Of a stretch of 64,000 nucleotides of DNA, positions 53,402-62,965 are shown in pieces. The stretch's first letter is position 1, and every line of letters starts with the position of its first letter. The notes beneath the pieces were generated by a model. The model was not told where the DNA came from, ran no database searches, and saw only the letters and a program-made list of their open reading frames with translations. The DNA lies in NCBI GenBank assembly GCA_947631625.1, contig CANRMA010000005.1, positions 92,108-156,107 on the forward strand, written 5' to 3'. Source of the DNA: an uncultured Lachnospiraceae bacterium (GTDB lineage: Bacteria; Bacillota; Clostridia; Lachnospirales; Lachnospiraceae). Made by a program: the position numbers and the translations under genes.

Positions 53402-54862
53402 TTAATTACGAACTTCCGTACCAAATTGTTTTAAAATCAATGCAGAATAACATAATGTTATTAAAATAAATATTACTGCTATAATTCTGCGTATTACCGT
53501 AAATTCATATAATGGAATTATTAGAATGCCTAATACTACAACTGTAAAAGAAATAATTAATAAGAGCTTGGCTTGATATATATTATCTATATCAAGAAAG
53601 CGTTTACATAAATATTTCATTACTATGTAATGACTTATTGCATATATAATATAACAAGCTAATGTGGTTACCGAAGCCGCAACATAACCATATTTTTTTA
53701 TAAAAATATAATTCAACATAAGGTTTATAGCAGCGCTAACTATTGTAGTTAATGCTATTAACTGAGTTTTCCCTAGAAAATATTCAAGATATATAAATTG
53801 TAAATATAAAAAAATAAAATAAGAACTTATAGCAATTATTGGAACAATATAAATCGCTTCGTAATATTCTCGAGAAGCAAAAATCATAACTAATTCAGGT
53901 GCTGCTAAAGAAAATGTTAACACGCATAATGAAAATAACAGCAGAAGAGGCTGCACTATATTTTTAATTCTAATATAATTTTTATCACGCAGATTACGAT
54001 ATATCCATGGTCCCATAGTACCATCAATAGCACTATTTAATAACATTAATAACATTCCTACAGAATAGGCTAAACTATATATACCTGCTTGAGCATCACC
54101 TATCATGCTGCTGATCATAATCCTATCAGATTGGCTCAAAATTCTTTGTGATAAATAATGCGGTAATAAAGGAAGTACAAAAAATAACGATTCTTTCCAA
54201 ATATTTATATCCAAATACCGTTTACTTTTTATCATCATTACTATAAAAATTGGCATTCCAAATACTAAAGTTACTGCAGTATCTGATATTATTCTGGCCA
54301 TTACTTTATTTTTATTTATCAACAATATAGCAGTAATAGAAGATATTGGTTTAACAAATGCTATAAGCAATGTTACTACAACAAATGGTAAATACTGCTG
54401 TAAAACCCGTCTTCTTTGATACCAAAAATCTATTGATGTTACATTAAAACAACTTACAAAAATCAATACCATTGAAAACGTAGATAATCCAATGGCTTTA
54501 TTTAAAACACTCCGAAAAAACCAATATATTATAAATGATATTATTGTTGTAAATGACATCAGTGTAAGCATTATTCCTGTATAATCGTCTTGTTTATCTT
54601 CATATTTTATTAAACCACGCTGATAAACCGATGACGATAATGCAAACGTAATAAAAAATCCTAAAATATCCTGCCATGAATAAAAAACACTTACCTTTCC
54701 ATATTCTTCAGTACTTAATAATCTTGTAAAAATAGGCGTTGTAAGAGCTGCGATACCTTTAGTTATAAAATTACATAATAAAAACCATAATCCCGCTTTT
54801 ACATTTACTGATAATTTCCTATAATAATCCATAGGATTTATAAATATATTAACTTTTCTCAT
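53402..54862 (-). CDS. Polysaccharide flippase (Wzx-like)
   Basis: A 486-residue protein with about 14 transmembrane segments, starting near KAGLWFLLCNFITKGIAALTT (in part FITKGIAALTTPIFTRLL), the standard N-terminus of the MOP/Wzx family. It moves lipid-linked repeat units across the membrane. AGGAG is 9 bases before the ATG, and it overlaps the end of the preceding gene by 14 bases. The gene is very AT-rich. Confidence 0.9.
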   Translation of the reverse strand: MRKVNIFINPMDYYRKLSVNVKAGLWFLLCNFITKGIAALTTPIFTRLLSTEEYGKVSVFYSWQDILGFFITFALSSSVYQRGLIKYEDKQDDYTGIMLTLMSFTTIISFIIYWFFRSVLNKAIGLSTFSMVLIFVSCFNVTSIDFWYQRRRVLQQYLPFVVVTLLIAFVKPISSITAILLINKNKVMARIISDTAVTLVFGMPIFIVMMIKSKRYLDINIWKESLFFVLPLLPHYLSQRILSQSDRIMISSMIGDAQAGIYSLAYSVGMLLMLLNSAIDGTMGPWIYRNLRDKNYIRIKNIVQPLLLLFSLCVLTFSLAAPELVMIFASREYYEAIYIVPIIAISSYFIFLYLQFIYLEYFLGKTQLIALTTIVSAAINLMLNYIFIKKYGYVAASVTTLACYIIYAISHYIVMKYLCKRFLDIDNIYQAKLLLIISFTVVVLGILIIPLYEFTVIRRIIAVIFILITLCYSALILKQFGTEVRN

Positions 54863-55775
54863 AGGATTTAACTCCTGATAAAATTACATTATAAAAACTA
54901 TTTTCTTCTATATTTTTTGGAGTTCTCCAATATAATTTATGAATAGAAGTTATATTACATATTTCTTCCATCATTGTATTTGAATAAGGTTCTATCAATT
55001 TTTGCTGTAATAAATGAGGTAAGACATTACTGTAAATTGGTAAATTTTTCCAATACTCTGAATATTTATCTGTAACTAATTTAAATACGATATGAAAAAT
55101 AAAATATTGAATAACAACATCCTCTTTCTTCCAATATTCCAGTAAAATATCATATACTGAAACGAGTATAGGATGTTCTTTCATACTATATATAAACCAA
55201 TTGGAAATATTAATGTACTCATTATTTCTTAGATCCCCCCTAAACAAAAATAATTCATGTTCACAGATATAACCAGGCAAATTACCAGTACACAACACCG
55301 TTGCATCACACCAACATCCACCTCTTTTTACTAGTAGATTAAGCCTGATTAAATCTGATAAATGAGCATTGCTTATTAACCCCCTATCATACTTCTTCCA
55401 AATATAATTGGGTAAATCCACATATTCTTTAACAGATACGTTATTTAATAATTTAATATCCCATCCTGCATTTTTAAATACACTAATTATTGAATTTATA
55501 CAACATTTAACCATATCAGGGGCATTTTCTAATCCTTGAGCCCAGTAAATCCAAACAGTATTAAATATTCCAATATTTTCTGTCTTTATTGTTTCTACTT
55601 CATGTTTTTTAAAATATGGATCAACATATCTCTTTATTAAATATTTTGTAGCAATTTGAAGTTTTAGTAATTCTCTTACATTTTTATCTCTATTTGCTAT
55701 AAACAAATATACAAATTCTGCCCTAAAAAACCTCAATTTTCTTTTTAACATTTTAAGTGATATTATAATACTCAT
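54849..55775 (-). CDS. Capsular polysaccharide synthesis glycosyltransferase
   Basis: A 308-residue protein with VWIYWAQGLENAPDMVKCC, then SDLIRLNLLVKRGGCWCDATV, the pattern of the capsular synthesis/GT32-like family with a DXD-type motif near WCDATV. It starts in the end of the CDP-glycerol-type gene (23-base overlap). Donor sugar unknown. Confidence 0.85.
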   Translation of the reverse strand: MSIIISLKMLKRKLRFFRAEFVYLFIANRDKNVRELLKLQIATKYLIKRYVDPYFKKHEVETIKTENIGIFNTVWIYWAQGLENAPDMVKCCINSIISVFKNAGWDIKLLNNVSVKEYVDLPNYIWKKYDRGLISNAHLSDLIRLNLLVKRGGCWCDATVLCTGNLPGYICEHELFLFRGDLRNNEYINISNWFIYSMKEHPILVSVYDILLEYWKKEDVVIQYFIFHIVFKLVTDKYSEYWKNLPIYSNVLPHLLQQKLIEPYSNTMMEEICNITSIHKLYWRTPKNIEENSFYNVILSGVKSYEKS

Positions 55776-56952
55776 ATATTATTTCATTACCTTCAATAAC
55801 TTTTAAAATTAATTCCGCTACTTTTTTACTTGAATTAACACTATGTATAATTCCATATTTTTCTGAAAATCGTTTACACTTTTCAACATATTGGGGGATA
55901 TCAAATTCTTTTATTATCTGTTCCATTTCATCATTATTCTCAGCTATACTTGCTGGAGAATCCTCTAATTTTAATGCAAACCCATAGTTTTTCTCGTATT
56001 GTTCTCTATCTGATGCATATATAAGACTTGGTTTTTCTATGTAAACAGCATCATAAAGGCAACTGGAATAATCGGAAATTACAAGCTCTGATGCTAAAAT
56101 TAATTCATTTATATCAGAATATTTACTGGCATTAATAATTTTTTCATTGTAATCAATATTAATAGCTTCTTTAGAAATATTGGGGTGTAAGCGTATCATT
56201 ACAACCCATTCTCCTCCAATATATCTCTCTAAACTTGATATCAACCGATTATAATCTAAATCATATGCATTTATACTATCGCTCTTTCTGAATGTAGGCG
56301 CATATAAGGCAATTTTTTTAGTTTGACTTAAATTAAATTTCTTATATACAAACGATTTCAGTTCATCTTTTCGCTCAACTGCTCTTGCCCAAAAATCATT
56401 TTTAGGCATTCCAATTTCTAATATCTTTCCTTCATACCAAAAATTCCGTCTATATGAATCTGTTTGCCATTTTGATCCGGAAAGAAGAACATCTATCATC
56501 TTTGAATCATTAACAGCACTGGCTCTATACCATATATTAGGATTCAATTCTTTTTCAACAATTTTAGGACCAATTGAACCATGCCAAGTCTGGATATAAT
56601 ATTGTTTTTTTCTCTTTTTAATACCAAAATGCTTACGACTGTCATCAACCCATATTTTAGCTGTAGCAAGATTATATAATTCCGACAATCTCCAACGCTT
56701 AACAACCTGTATGCCTAATGGAAAATCATCCCCAATTTTTCCCTTTATAATCCATATCATTTTTAATTTAATAGTTTCATTATTTAATAATTCTTCTGCA
56801 ATATACTTCGGACTCTCACCATAACCTTTACCAAAAAAATTAGAAAACACAATTTTATTATTTTGTATTGGCAATATCCGAAACACACCTCCAATTATAC
56901 GGTACCATATAAATAAGCAAATATTAATTAAGCTGTTAACAACAAAATCCAT
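55753..56952 (-). CDS. CDP-glycerol glycerophosphotransferase family protein (TagB/TagF-like)
   Basis: A 399-residue membrane-associated enzyme. A hydrophobic N-terminus precedes the Glyphos_transf domain with YIQTWHGSIGPKI (catalytic His), KIALYAPTFRKS and LVISDYSSCLYDAVYIEKPSLIY. Such enzymes add glycerol phosphate or polyol phosphate units to teichoic acids or capsules. No tagD-like CDP-glycerol maker is in the window. Confidence 0.92.
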   Translation of the reverse strand: MDFVVNSLINICLFIWYRIIGGVFRILPIQNNKIVFSNFFGKGYGESPKYIAEELLNNETIKLKMIWIIKGKIGDDFPLGIQVVKRWRLSELYNLATAKIWVDDSRKHFGIKKRKKQYYIQTWHGSIGPKIVEKELNPNIWYRASAVNDSKMIDVLLSGSKWQTDSYRRNFWYEGKILEIGMPKNDFWARAVERKDELKSFVYKKFNLSQTKKIALYAPTFRKSDSINAYDLDYNRLISSLERYIGGEWVVMIRLHPNISKEAINIDYNEKIINASKYSDINELILASELVISDYSSCLYDAVYIEKPSLIYASDREQYEKNYGFALKLEDSPASIAENNDEMEQIIKEFDIPQYVEKCKRFSEKYGIIHSVNSSKKVAELILKVIEGNEIIYEYYNIT

Positions 56953-56993
56953 GATAATACACCATCCTTGGTCAATAATGTAAAATCTAATTT

Positions 56994-58244
56994 CTAACTA
57001 CTTCCTAACATTGCAAATATACCCTTTATCATCTCCCATACTACTTTAAACGTACTTGTATTGATCAATCCCCATATAAACTCATCCATTACAATATTTC
57101 TGACAAAGCGCAAAACATTATAAACAAACATTATTACCGCTGAAGAATATAAAATTTTCAATAAATTATTACATAGTTTATTTCCTCTCATAGCTATAGG
57201 AATTAAAATACTGGGGCAAAAAAATACAACTATTGACTCAAATCTCCAAAAAGCTCCTGTTTTAATACTCAAGCACCCTAATGATACAACCGCTACAATA
57301 TATATATAGTCGCACATTACTTCATCTTTTCGCATTGACTTTTCCCTTTTACATATAAAATAAAGAATAATTATTATAAGTAAAAAAAATACACCAAATG
57401 GTCGCTCAATTTTATCAGATATACTATTTTCTATTTCATCCGCCCATCCCCCGGACGTCCAATTCAAAAAATGATTTGCTTTAATAATTGCATTCCTAAT
57501 AAAATAGAAAATAATATTATTAATATTTAAGCTTATCGTCATTTCATAAGCTGTTCTAATTAATAGGGGTAACAAAATTGCCACAGTAAAAAACAATTTA
57601 GAAAATTTATTTATGAATATTACACATATACGTATTAACAAAATAATTATTGTTGAAACATGTAGTCCAATAGGTATAACATATAGCAGTATTGTTAATA
57701 AATTTTTCTTTTTCTGAATCCAATCTCTATATGCCGCATAAGTTATCAAAATATATGAAAAAACACATCTAACATTACCGACAACACTAAATACATTAAT
57801 AATTGACATTATTAAAAGCCCAATTAAAAAAATATGTAAATTACAATTAGACCTTGACGATACTTTATACCTTTTTACAGTATCAAAGAAAATATAAAAA
57901 ATTATAAGATAGCAACAGAATCCTACAATATAAGCTAAAATTCTATTATTACCAGTTTTAGATACAAAATAAAACAGTACATCCCTTACATACAGCCTAT
58001 CTGTATCATTTGCAAAAATATACGATAATTTCTGCCCCTGTAACCTATCGATCATCATATAATATCGAGTCAAATCACCTTCGCCTATGGTATTTAGGTT
58101 GTATCCAATGGCTCCAAATAACATAGCAAATGGTACTGCATATCCCGTACTTATCGAATGCCTGCTATTATATAACGCCAAACACAAGATTGGAACACTA
58201 AATAATGGCGAAAACATCATACATATAATAGTAAATATTAACAT
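56994..58244 (-). CDS. EpsG/Wzy-like polysaccharide polymerase
   Basis: A 416-residue polytopic protein with about ten hydrophobic segments and the early motif GDLTRYYMMIDRLQGQ, typical of EpsG-family polymerases. It joins repeat units outside the membrane. The gene is very AT-rich, and it lacks other recognisable domains. Confidence 0.85.
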   Translation of the reverse strand: MLIFTIICMMFSPLFSVPILCLALYNSRHSISTGYAVPFAMLFGAIGYNLNTIGEGDLTRYYMMIDRLQGQKLSYIFANDTDRLYVRDVLFYFVSKTGNNRILAYIVGFCCYLIIFYIFFDTVKRYKVSSRSNCNLHIFLIGLLIMSIINVFSVVGNVRCVFSYILITYAAYRDWIQKKKNLLTILLYVIPIGLHVSTIIILLIRICVIFINKFSKLFFTVAILLPLLIRTAYEMTISLNINNIIFYFIRNAIIKANHFLNWTSGGWADEIENSISDKIERPFGVFFLLIIIILYFICKREKSMRKDEVMCDYIYIVAVVSLGCLSIKTGAFWRFESIVVFFCPSILIPIAMRGNKLCNNLLKILYSSAVIMFVYNVLRFVRNIVMDEFIWGLINTSTFKVVWEMIKGIFAMLGSS

Positions 58245-58287
58245 TTTATCTCCCTAATCTATAAAGATGTTTAAATAAACCAATTGT

Positions 58288-59271
58288 TTATAATTTAATT
58301 CTCGCAAATAAACAAAAAACCTCTGTTGGAACAACCCTGCATATTGTTAAAATAACCTTTTTAGTATAAGGTAAAGCTCCTGACATTAGCCTTAAATAAT
58401 TCATATTTAAGCGTTTTTTCGTAGTTTTTAAGTCATTTAGATATTCTTTGTATCCTTTATCTATTGGTTTAACAATAAATTGTATCAAAACCGGCAAATC
58501 TATCCTCATCAAATTGTATTCACATTTTTCAACATATTCCGGCAATTTTTCTTCAGAGTATGATATAACTTTTCTCCAAGAATGGTACATGTCCTGACAG
58601 TTGCTTTTTAAAGTACTTTGTGATATTCCCATAGAATTAAAGAAATAATGATATACTATATGGTCTGTTTCTGCTATAAGACTCGCATTTGCAATAGCAT
58701 AAAAAGTACCTTCTACATCTTCCGAAGTATAACCTTCCGAATAGTGGATATATGATGCCACTTTTGATGAATAAAGTTTCGCCCACGCATAATAGCGTGT
58801 TTTCTGCGAAGTTATTTTTAAATACATATCCAAGTATTCATCTTTATTATATAAACTGTATGCTTCTCTGCTTATATCAAATTTTTTATTTTCTATACAA
58901 TAATCAGAGCTATTGCGGTGATTTCCTACTACAATATCAGCCCCCGTCTTATCGGCAATTTTATATAATGTTTCTAATGCATCTTTTTCTATCCAATCAT
59001 CGCTATCGACAAAAAAAACATAGTTACCTCTATATATTTTAAGTCCGCTGTTCCTTGCTGCACTTAGTCCTCCATTTTTCTGATGGATCACTATAATTCG
59101 CTCATCCTTATTAGCCCAGTTATCGCACATCTGTGGACAACTGTCCGTTGAGCCGTCATCTACTAAAATAAGTTCAAAATCTGTAAAAATCTGCCCTAAT
59201 ATTGATTCAATGCAACGGTTAAGATATTTTTCAACATTATATACTGGTACAATAATACTTATTTGAGGCAT
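58288..59271 (-). CDS. Family 2 glycosyltransferase (tandem copy 1)
   Basis: A 327-residue GT2: MPQISIIVPVYNVEKYLNRC, LILVDDGSTDSCPQMCD, the NGGLSAARNSG loop and FVDSDDWIEKDAL with the DXD motif. Closely similar to the next gene over its first 110 residues, so the two are duplicates with divergent acceptor-side halves. Confidence 0.93.
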   Translation of the reverse strand: MPQISIIVPVYNVEKYLNRCIESILGQIFTDFELILVDDGSTDSCPQMCDNWANKDERIIVIHQKNGGLSAARNSGLKIYRGNYVFFVDSDDWIEKDALETLYKIADKTGADIVVGNHRNSSDYCIENKKFDISREAYSLYNKDEYLDMYLKITSQKTRYYAWAKLYSSKVASYIHYSEGYTSEDVEGTFYAIANASLIAETDHIVYHYFFNSMGISQSTLKSNCQDMYHSWRKVISYSEEKLPEYVEKCEYNLMRIDLPVLIQFIVKPIDKGYKEYLNDLKTTKKRLNMNYLRLMSGALPYTKKVILTICRVVPTEVFCLFARIKL

Positions 59272-59322
59272 TTAAAATTTCTCCTTATAACATTGAATAT
59301 GGCATATTATAACCCTCTATCT

Positions 59323-60249
59323 TTATTTAATAGGAAGAATAATTTCCAAAATTAATATAACTTTTCTTCTCCAATCCAAAAATTCATTGTTTATTAATTG
59401 GCTGAAATTTTGCCTTAATTCACTTTTCCAGTTTTTAAGTTCTTTTTTGGAAATACTGTCAGTGTGTCCATATAAAAAGTTCTTGGTATATAAAGTATAG
59501 GTAGCTCTCATTCTGTTAAGTTTGGCCCAGTTAACATAATCATGTTCTCTTGAAACAATTTCATTCCATATATCAAGCAACGCTAAATCTTTGTTTGAAA
59601 GTTTACTTTTTGTAATTCCTGATGCATTGCTGTAATAAAAATATTTTTTAGCGTTAGAAACTACCAGTTTTTTTATATTTTTATAAACATCGTATGTAAA
59701 CAAAACGTCTTCATTTATTTTACCTTCTAAAAAACTAACATTACGCAGTGTTTCTATTTTATATAATCTGGTCCAAACTGCATAATTACTTTCTTCGCCG
59801 TCTACTCTATAAAAAAATCTCCACAAATCATCATTGGTAAGAACTTTAATTTGGTCCTTTATCCCTATTTCATCAAGTTCTGAATCTTTTCTGGTATATC
59901 CGCACATCGCGATATCTGCGTTTGATTTTGATATGATATCTAATAGATATTCATACATATCAGAGGCTATCCAATCATCAGAATCAACAAAACCAATGAA
60001 ATTACCTAATGCTATTTTTAAACCGGCATTTCGCGCAGAAGATAATCCTCCATTCTCCTTATGTATAACCTTGATCCTGTCATCTTTCTCAGCCCACTCA
60101 TCACACATCTGCGGGCATCTGTCCGGCGAACCGTCATCTACCAAAATAAGTTCAAAGTCTTTAAATGTCTGATTCAAAATAGAATTTACGCATCTGTCCA
60201 GATAAGCTTCTACTTTATAAACAGGCACAATGATGCTGATTTCAGGCAT
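59323..60249 (-). CDS. Family 2 glycosyltransferase (tandem copy 2)
   Basis: A 308-residue GT2: MPEISIIVPVYKVEAYLDRC, LILVDDGSPDRCPQMCDEW, NGGLSSARNAG and FVDSDDWIASDMY. It starts at ATG 60249, overlapping the end of the GT4 gene by 8 bases; the longer frame to a GTG at 60261 is less likely. Paralogue of the 58288 gene. Confidence 0.93.
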   Translation of the reverse strand: MPEISIIVPVYKVEAYLDRCVNSILNQTFKDFELILVDDGSPDRCPQMCDEWAEKDDRIKVIHKENGGLSSARNAGLKIALGNFIGFVDSDDWIASDMYEYLLDIISKSNADIAMCGYTRKDSELDEIGIKDQIKVLTNDDLWRFFYRVDGEESNYAVWTRLYKIETLRNVSFLEGKINEDVLFTYDVYKNIKKLVVSNAKKYFYYSNASGITKSKLSNKDLALLDIWNEIVSREHDYVNWAKLNRMRATYTLYTKNFLYGHTDSISKKELKNWKSELRQNFSQLINNEFLDWRRKVILILEIILPIK

Positions 60250-61483
60250 TATCCTCACCACCGGTCAGCCCCTCAATCATCCTAACCACCTCCATATACG
60301 CCTCTTTCCTGTCAAACTTCCGTTCAGCCAGACTTCTGGCATTCCTGCCCATCTCTTCCCTGAGCGCATCGTCGCCATACAGCTTGTCTATCGCGTCTGC
60401 AAGTTCCTGCGGGTTCTCGGCTTCCACATTCAGTCCGAAGCCTTCCTCTTTTACCAGTCTGCAAAATTCTTCGCTTCCAAGCGTATTTATCATCGGCCTG
60501 CCAGACGATAAATAATCCCCGACTTTGGTCACGATGCTCTGCGGCGCGTTTTTTATATAAGAATTGATAAGTATATCCGATTTTGACAAAAATGCTGCCA
60601 TTTTCTGATATTCAACATAGCCTTCAAATGTTACGCTGCTGCAGCCTTTCTCTTTGGCGTAGGTTTCCATTTCTTCTTTGAGGGAGCCTGTGCCAAGTAT
60701 ATAAAATTTTATATTATCCCTGCCCTGCCTTAATATGATCCCAGCCGCATCTATCAAGGTTTTTATATCATAGCTTGCGCCTATCGATCCTGCATATGTC
60801 ACCCAGAACTCGTCTTTCGGTTTTTCTATATTGTCCGCATATTTTGTGACACCTGTGTCATAATTTTCCAGTTCACAGCCTACGTATACCGTCGCCATAG
60901 GTATGTCTTGATTTCTTTCCTTAAAAGCGCGCATAGTATACTCGTCAGAAGTGCCGACTACGCCTTTGGCATACCGGTATGTGGTACGGGCGTCTTTCCG
61001 GTACGGATAAAATAATATATTGCTTATGATTGGCAGCTTAAATACCATTTTCATTGCTTCGGGCCACAGGTCTTCAACATCTATTATGCAGGGCACGTTG
61101 TTTTCATGGCAGAAGCGGCTCACCTTTGCGGATAAGACATTAGGCGGTATCACGCAGTAAACCAGATCATATTTTTTAATATTGTTTTTTAAATAACGGA
61201 GCGTATTGCGGGCAAGGAAGTAATTGCTGTATATCCTTCTCACGTCTACGTTTTTCTTATATCCCGGTTCGCTGATAAAAACCAGGTTATACGGAAGGGA
61301 CATAGCCCTCAGGCGGTCGATATCTCTCAGGGCTTTATCAAAATGTCCGAAAGTAGAACCAATCAGGTCTACCTTATATCCTTTTTTTGAAAGGAAGGAA
61401 GCCAGATAACTGAATCTGCTTGTTCCCGCTTCTCCCGGCAGCCATGCATAGGCCGGAGCTATAACTGCTATTCTTTTACTCAT
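60242..61483 (-). CDS. Family 4 glycosyltransferase
   Basis: The 413-residue protein has the GT-B fold: IAVIAPAYAWLPGEAGTSRF at the start, VTYAGSIGASYDIKTLIDAA at the linker and the donor-binding LINSYIKNAPQSIVTKVGDYL region near the C-terminus. It overlaps the sugar-phosphate transferase gene by 4 bases (ATGA), so it is likely to add the second sugar. Confidence 0.93.
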   Translation of the reverse strand: MSKRIAVIAPAYAWLPGEAGTSRFSYLASFLSKKGYKVDLIGSTFGHFDKALRDIDRLRAMSLPYNLVFISEPGYKKNVDVRRIYSNYFLARNTLRYLKNNIKKYDLVYCVIPPNVLSAKVSRFCHENNVPCIIDVEDLWPEAMKMVFKLPIISNILFYPYRKDARTTYRYAKGVVGTSDEYTMRAFKERNQDIPMATVYVGCELENYDTGVTKYADNIEKPKDEFWVTYAGSIGASYDIKTLIDAAGIILRQGRDNIKFYILGTGSLKEEMETYAKEKGCSSVTFEGYVEYQKMAAFLSKSDILINSYIKNAPQSIVTKVGDYLSSGRPMINTLGSEEFCRLVKEEGFGLNVEAENPQELADAIDKLYGDDALREEMGRNARSLAERKFDRKEAYMEVVRMIEGLTGGEDNA

Positions 61484-62901
61484 TTCGCCACCCTATCCCC
61501 GCCAAACATCAACGGTTCCTCCATATGTACTACTTTCGCACCTGACCGCATATTCATCTCCATACTCTTATCCTCACTGAAACCTTCCGTGCTCTCCGGC
61601 TGAAAGATAGTCTTAAACGTAAGCAACATAATCTTCAGATCAAGCAGTAACGACTGGTTTTCTATGTACATCAGATCCAGTCTTAACTTATCGTATGCCG
61701 TAGTGTTATATTTCCCATATATCTGCGCATATCCGGTAAGTCCTCCCTTTACCCTCATCCGGTATGCAAACTCAGGCATTTCCTTCATATATTGTCTGAC
61801 ATGCTCCACCCTCTCAGGTCTGGGGCCTACGAAGCTCATGTCACCCTTTAGAATATTGAACAACTGTGGAAGCTCATCTATTCTCGTTGATCTTATAAAT
61901 TTCCCCACGCCGGTTATACGTGAATCCCCTTGTGTGCAGGGCGTTACTCCGTCTTTTTCAGCATCCACTATCATGCTGCGGAATTTTATTATCTTAAAAA
62001 TTCTTTGATCTTTTGTATAACGCTCCTGTGTAAAAAATACCGGTCCGCCGTCTTCAAGCTTTATGGCAAGCGCTGTGATAAGCATTATGGGTGAAGCAAT
62101 AACCGCAAACACAAAAGAAAGAATGATGTCCATAAGTCTCTTTCCCATATAGCCGCCCATTCTGTCATACCTGTACTCGTATTTCATAAGCGGTGTGTCC
62201 AGAAGGCTTTTTACGGCCGCCCCCTGGCACAGTATATCTTCTATGCGCGGCGTAAAGTACAGATTTTTTCTGTTTTCCGTACACATTTTTATAAAATGTC
62301 CACGTCTTTCTTCTGATACCTCATACAGTATCACTACCTCATTTTTTTCAAAAAATCCTTCAAGTTCAGCGCTTGATACCCTGTCATACACGATATCCGT
62401 TATGTAAAATAGGTGTTTATATTTTGACATAAGCCTTTCCACAAAAAGCTGCGCCTCGCTTTTATCAGTCTTATTCCCATACAGCAGAAGGGTGTTCTTG
62501 GGTACGAAATGTTTCATCATGTATCTCTTGGCGGTAATTATGATCACTTCCGTTCCCAATATCTGCAGAAAAGCGGTTCCCGCCCCCGGCAGGATATCCA
62601 CATACCGGTTATATATCAGGCAGCTTTCCACATACATGATGATGTCGGCTATCCCGAACGATATCACCTGCCCGAACAGTGTATCCTGAACCGCGGTGGA
62701 CGCTATTCGGAATGCCTTGTATAAATTACAAAATGATAAATATATGATTGTATAGATCAGGGCAGAAACGCTCCCTCCCACCAACCAATATCTGTCAAAA
62801 GTGAATCTGTTATAATAAAAGAACCATACTGTGCAGAATAATCCTATATTCCATATAATTAACAATAATTTGGCAGTATTGGTGATTCTCTTATTTTCCA
62901 T
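61480..62901 (-). CDS. Initiating undecaprenyl-phosphate sugar phosphotransferase
   Basis: A 473-residue polyprenyl glycosylphosphotransferase. Five N-terminal transmembrane segments, a central soluble CoA-binding-like region and a C-terminal bacterial sugar transferase domain: KRLMDIILSFVFAVIASP, VFFTQERYTKDQRIFKIIKF, GPRPERVEHVR and LTGYAQIYGKYNT. It loads the first sugar phosphate onto undecaprenyl phosphate and opens the polysaccharide cluster. Confidence 0.95.
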   Translation of the reverse strand: MENKRITNTAKLLLIIWNIGLFCTVWFFYYNRFTFDRYWLVGGSVSALIYTIIYLSFCNLYKAFRIASTAVQDTLFGQVISFGIADIIMYVESCLIYNRYVDILPGAGTAFLQILGTEVIIITAKRYMMKHFVPKNTLLLYGNKTDKSEAQLFVERLMSKYKHLFYITDIVYDRVSSAELEGFFEKNEVVILYEVSEERRGHFIKMCTENRKNLYFTPRIEDILCQGAAVKSLLDTPLMKYEYRYDRMGGYMGKRLMDIILSFVFAVIASPIMLITALAIKLEDGGPVFFTQERYTKDQRIFKIIKFRSMIVDAEKDGVTPCTQGDSRITGVGKFIRSTRIDELPQLFNILKGDMSFVGPRPERVEHVRQYMKEMPEFAYRMRVKGGLTGYAQIYGKYNTTAYDKLRLDLMYIENQSLLLDLKIMLLTFKTIFQPESTEGFSEDKSMEMNMRSGAKVVHMEEPLMFGGDRVAK

Positions 62902-62965
62902 AATGATCCCTACCTTGCTACGCTTTTAAATGTTCCCGTAAAAGATTATTGCTCACACTTTTTCT

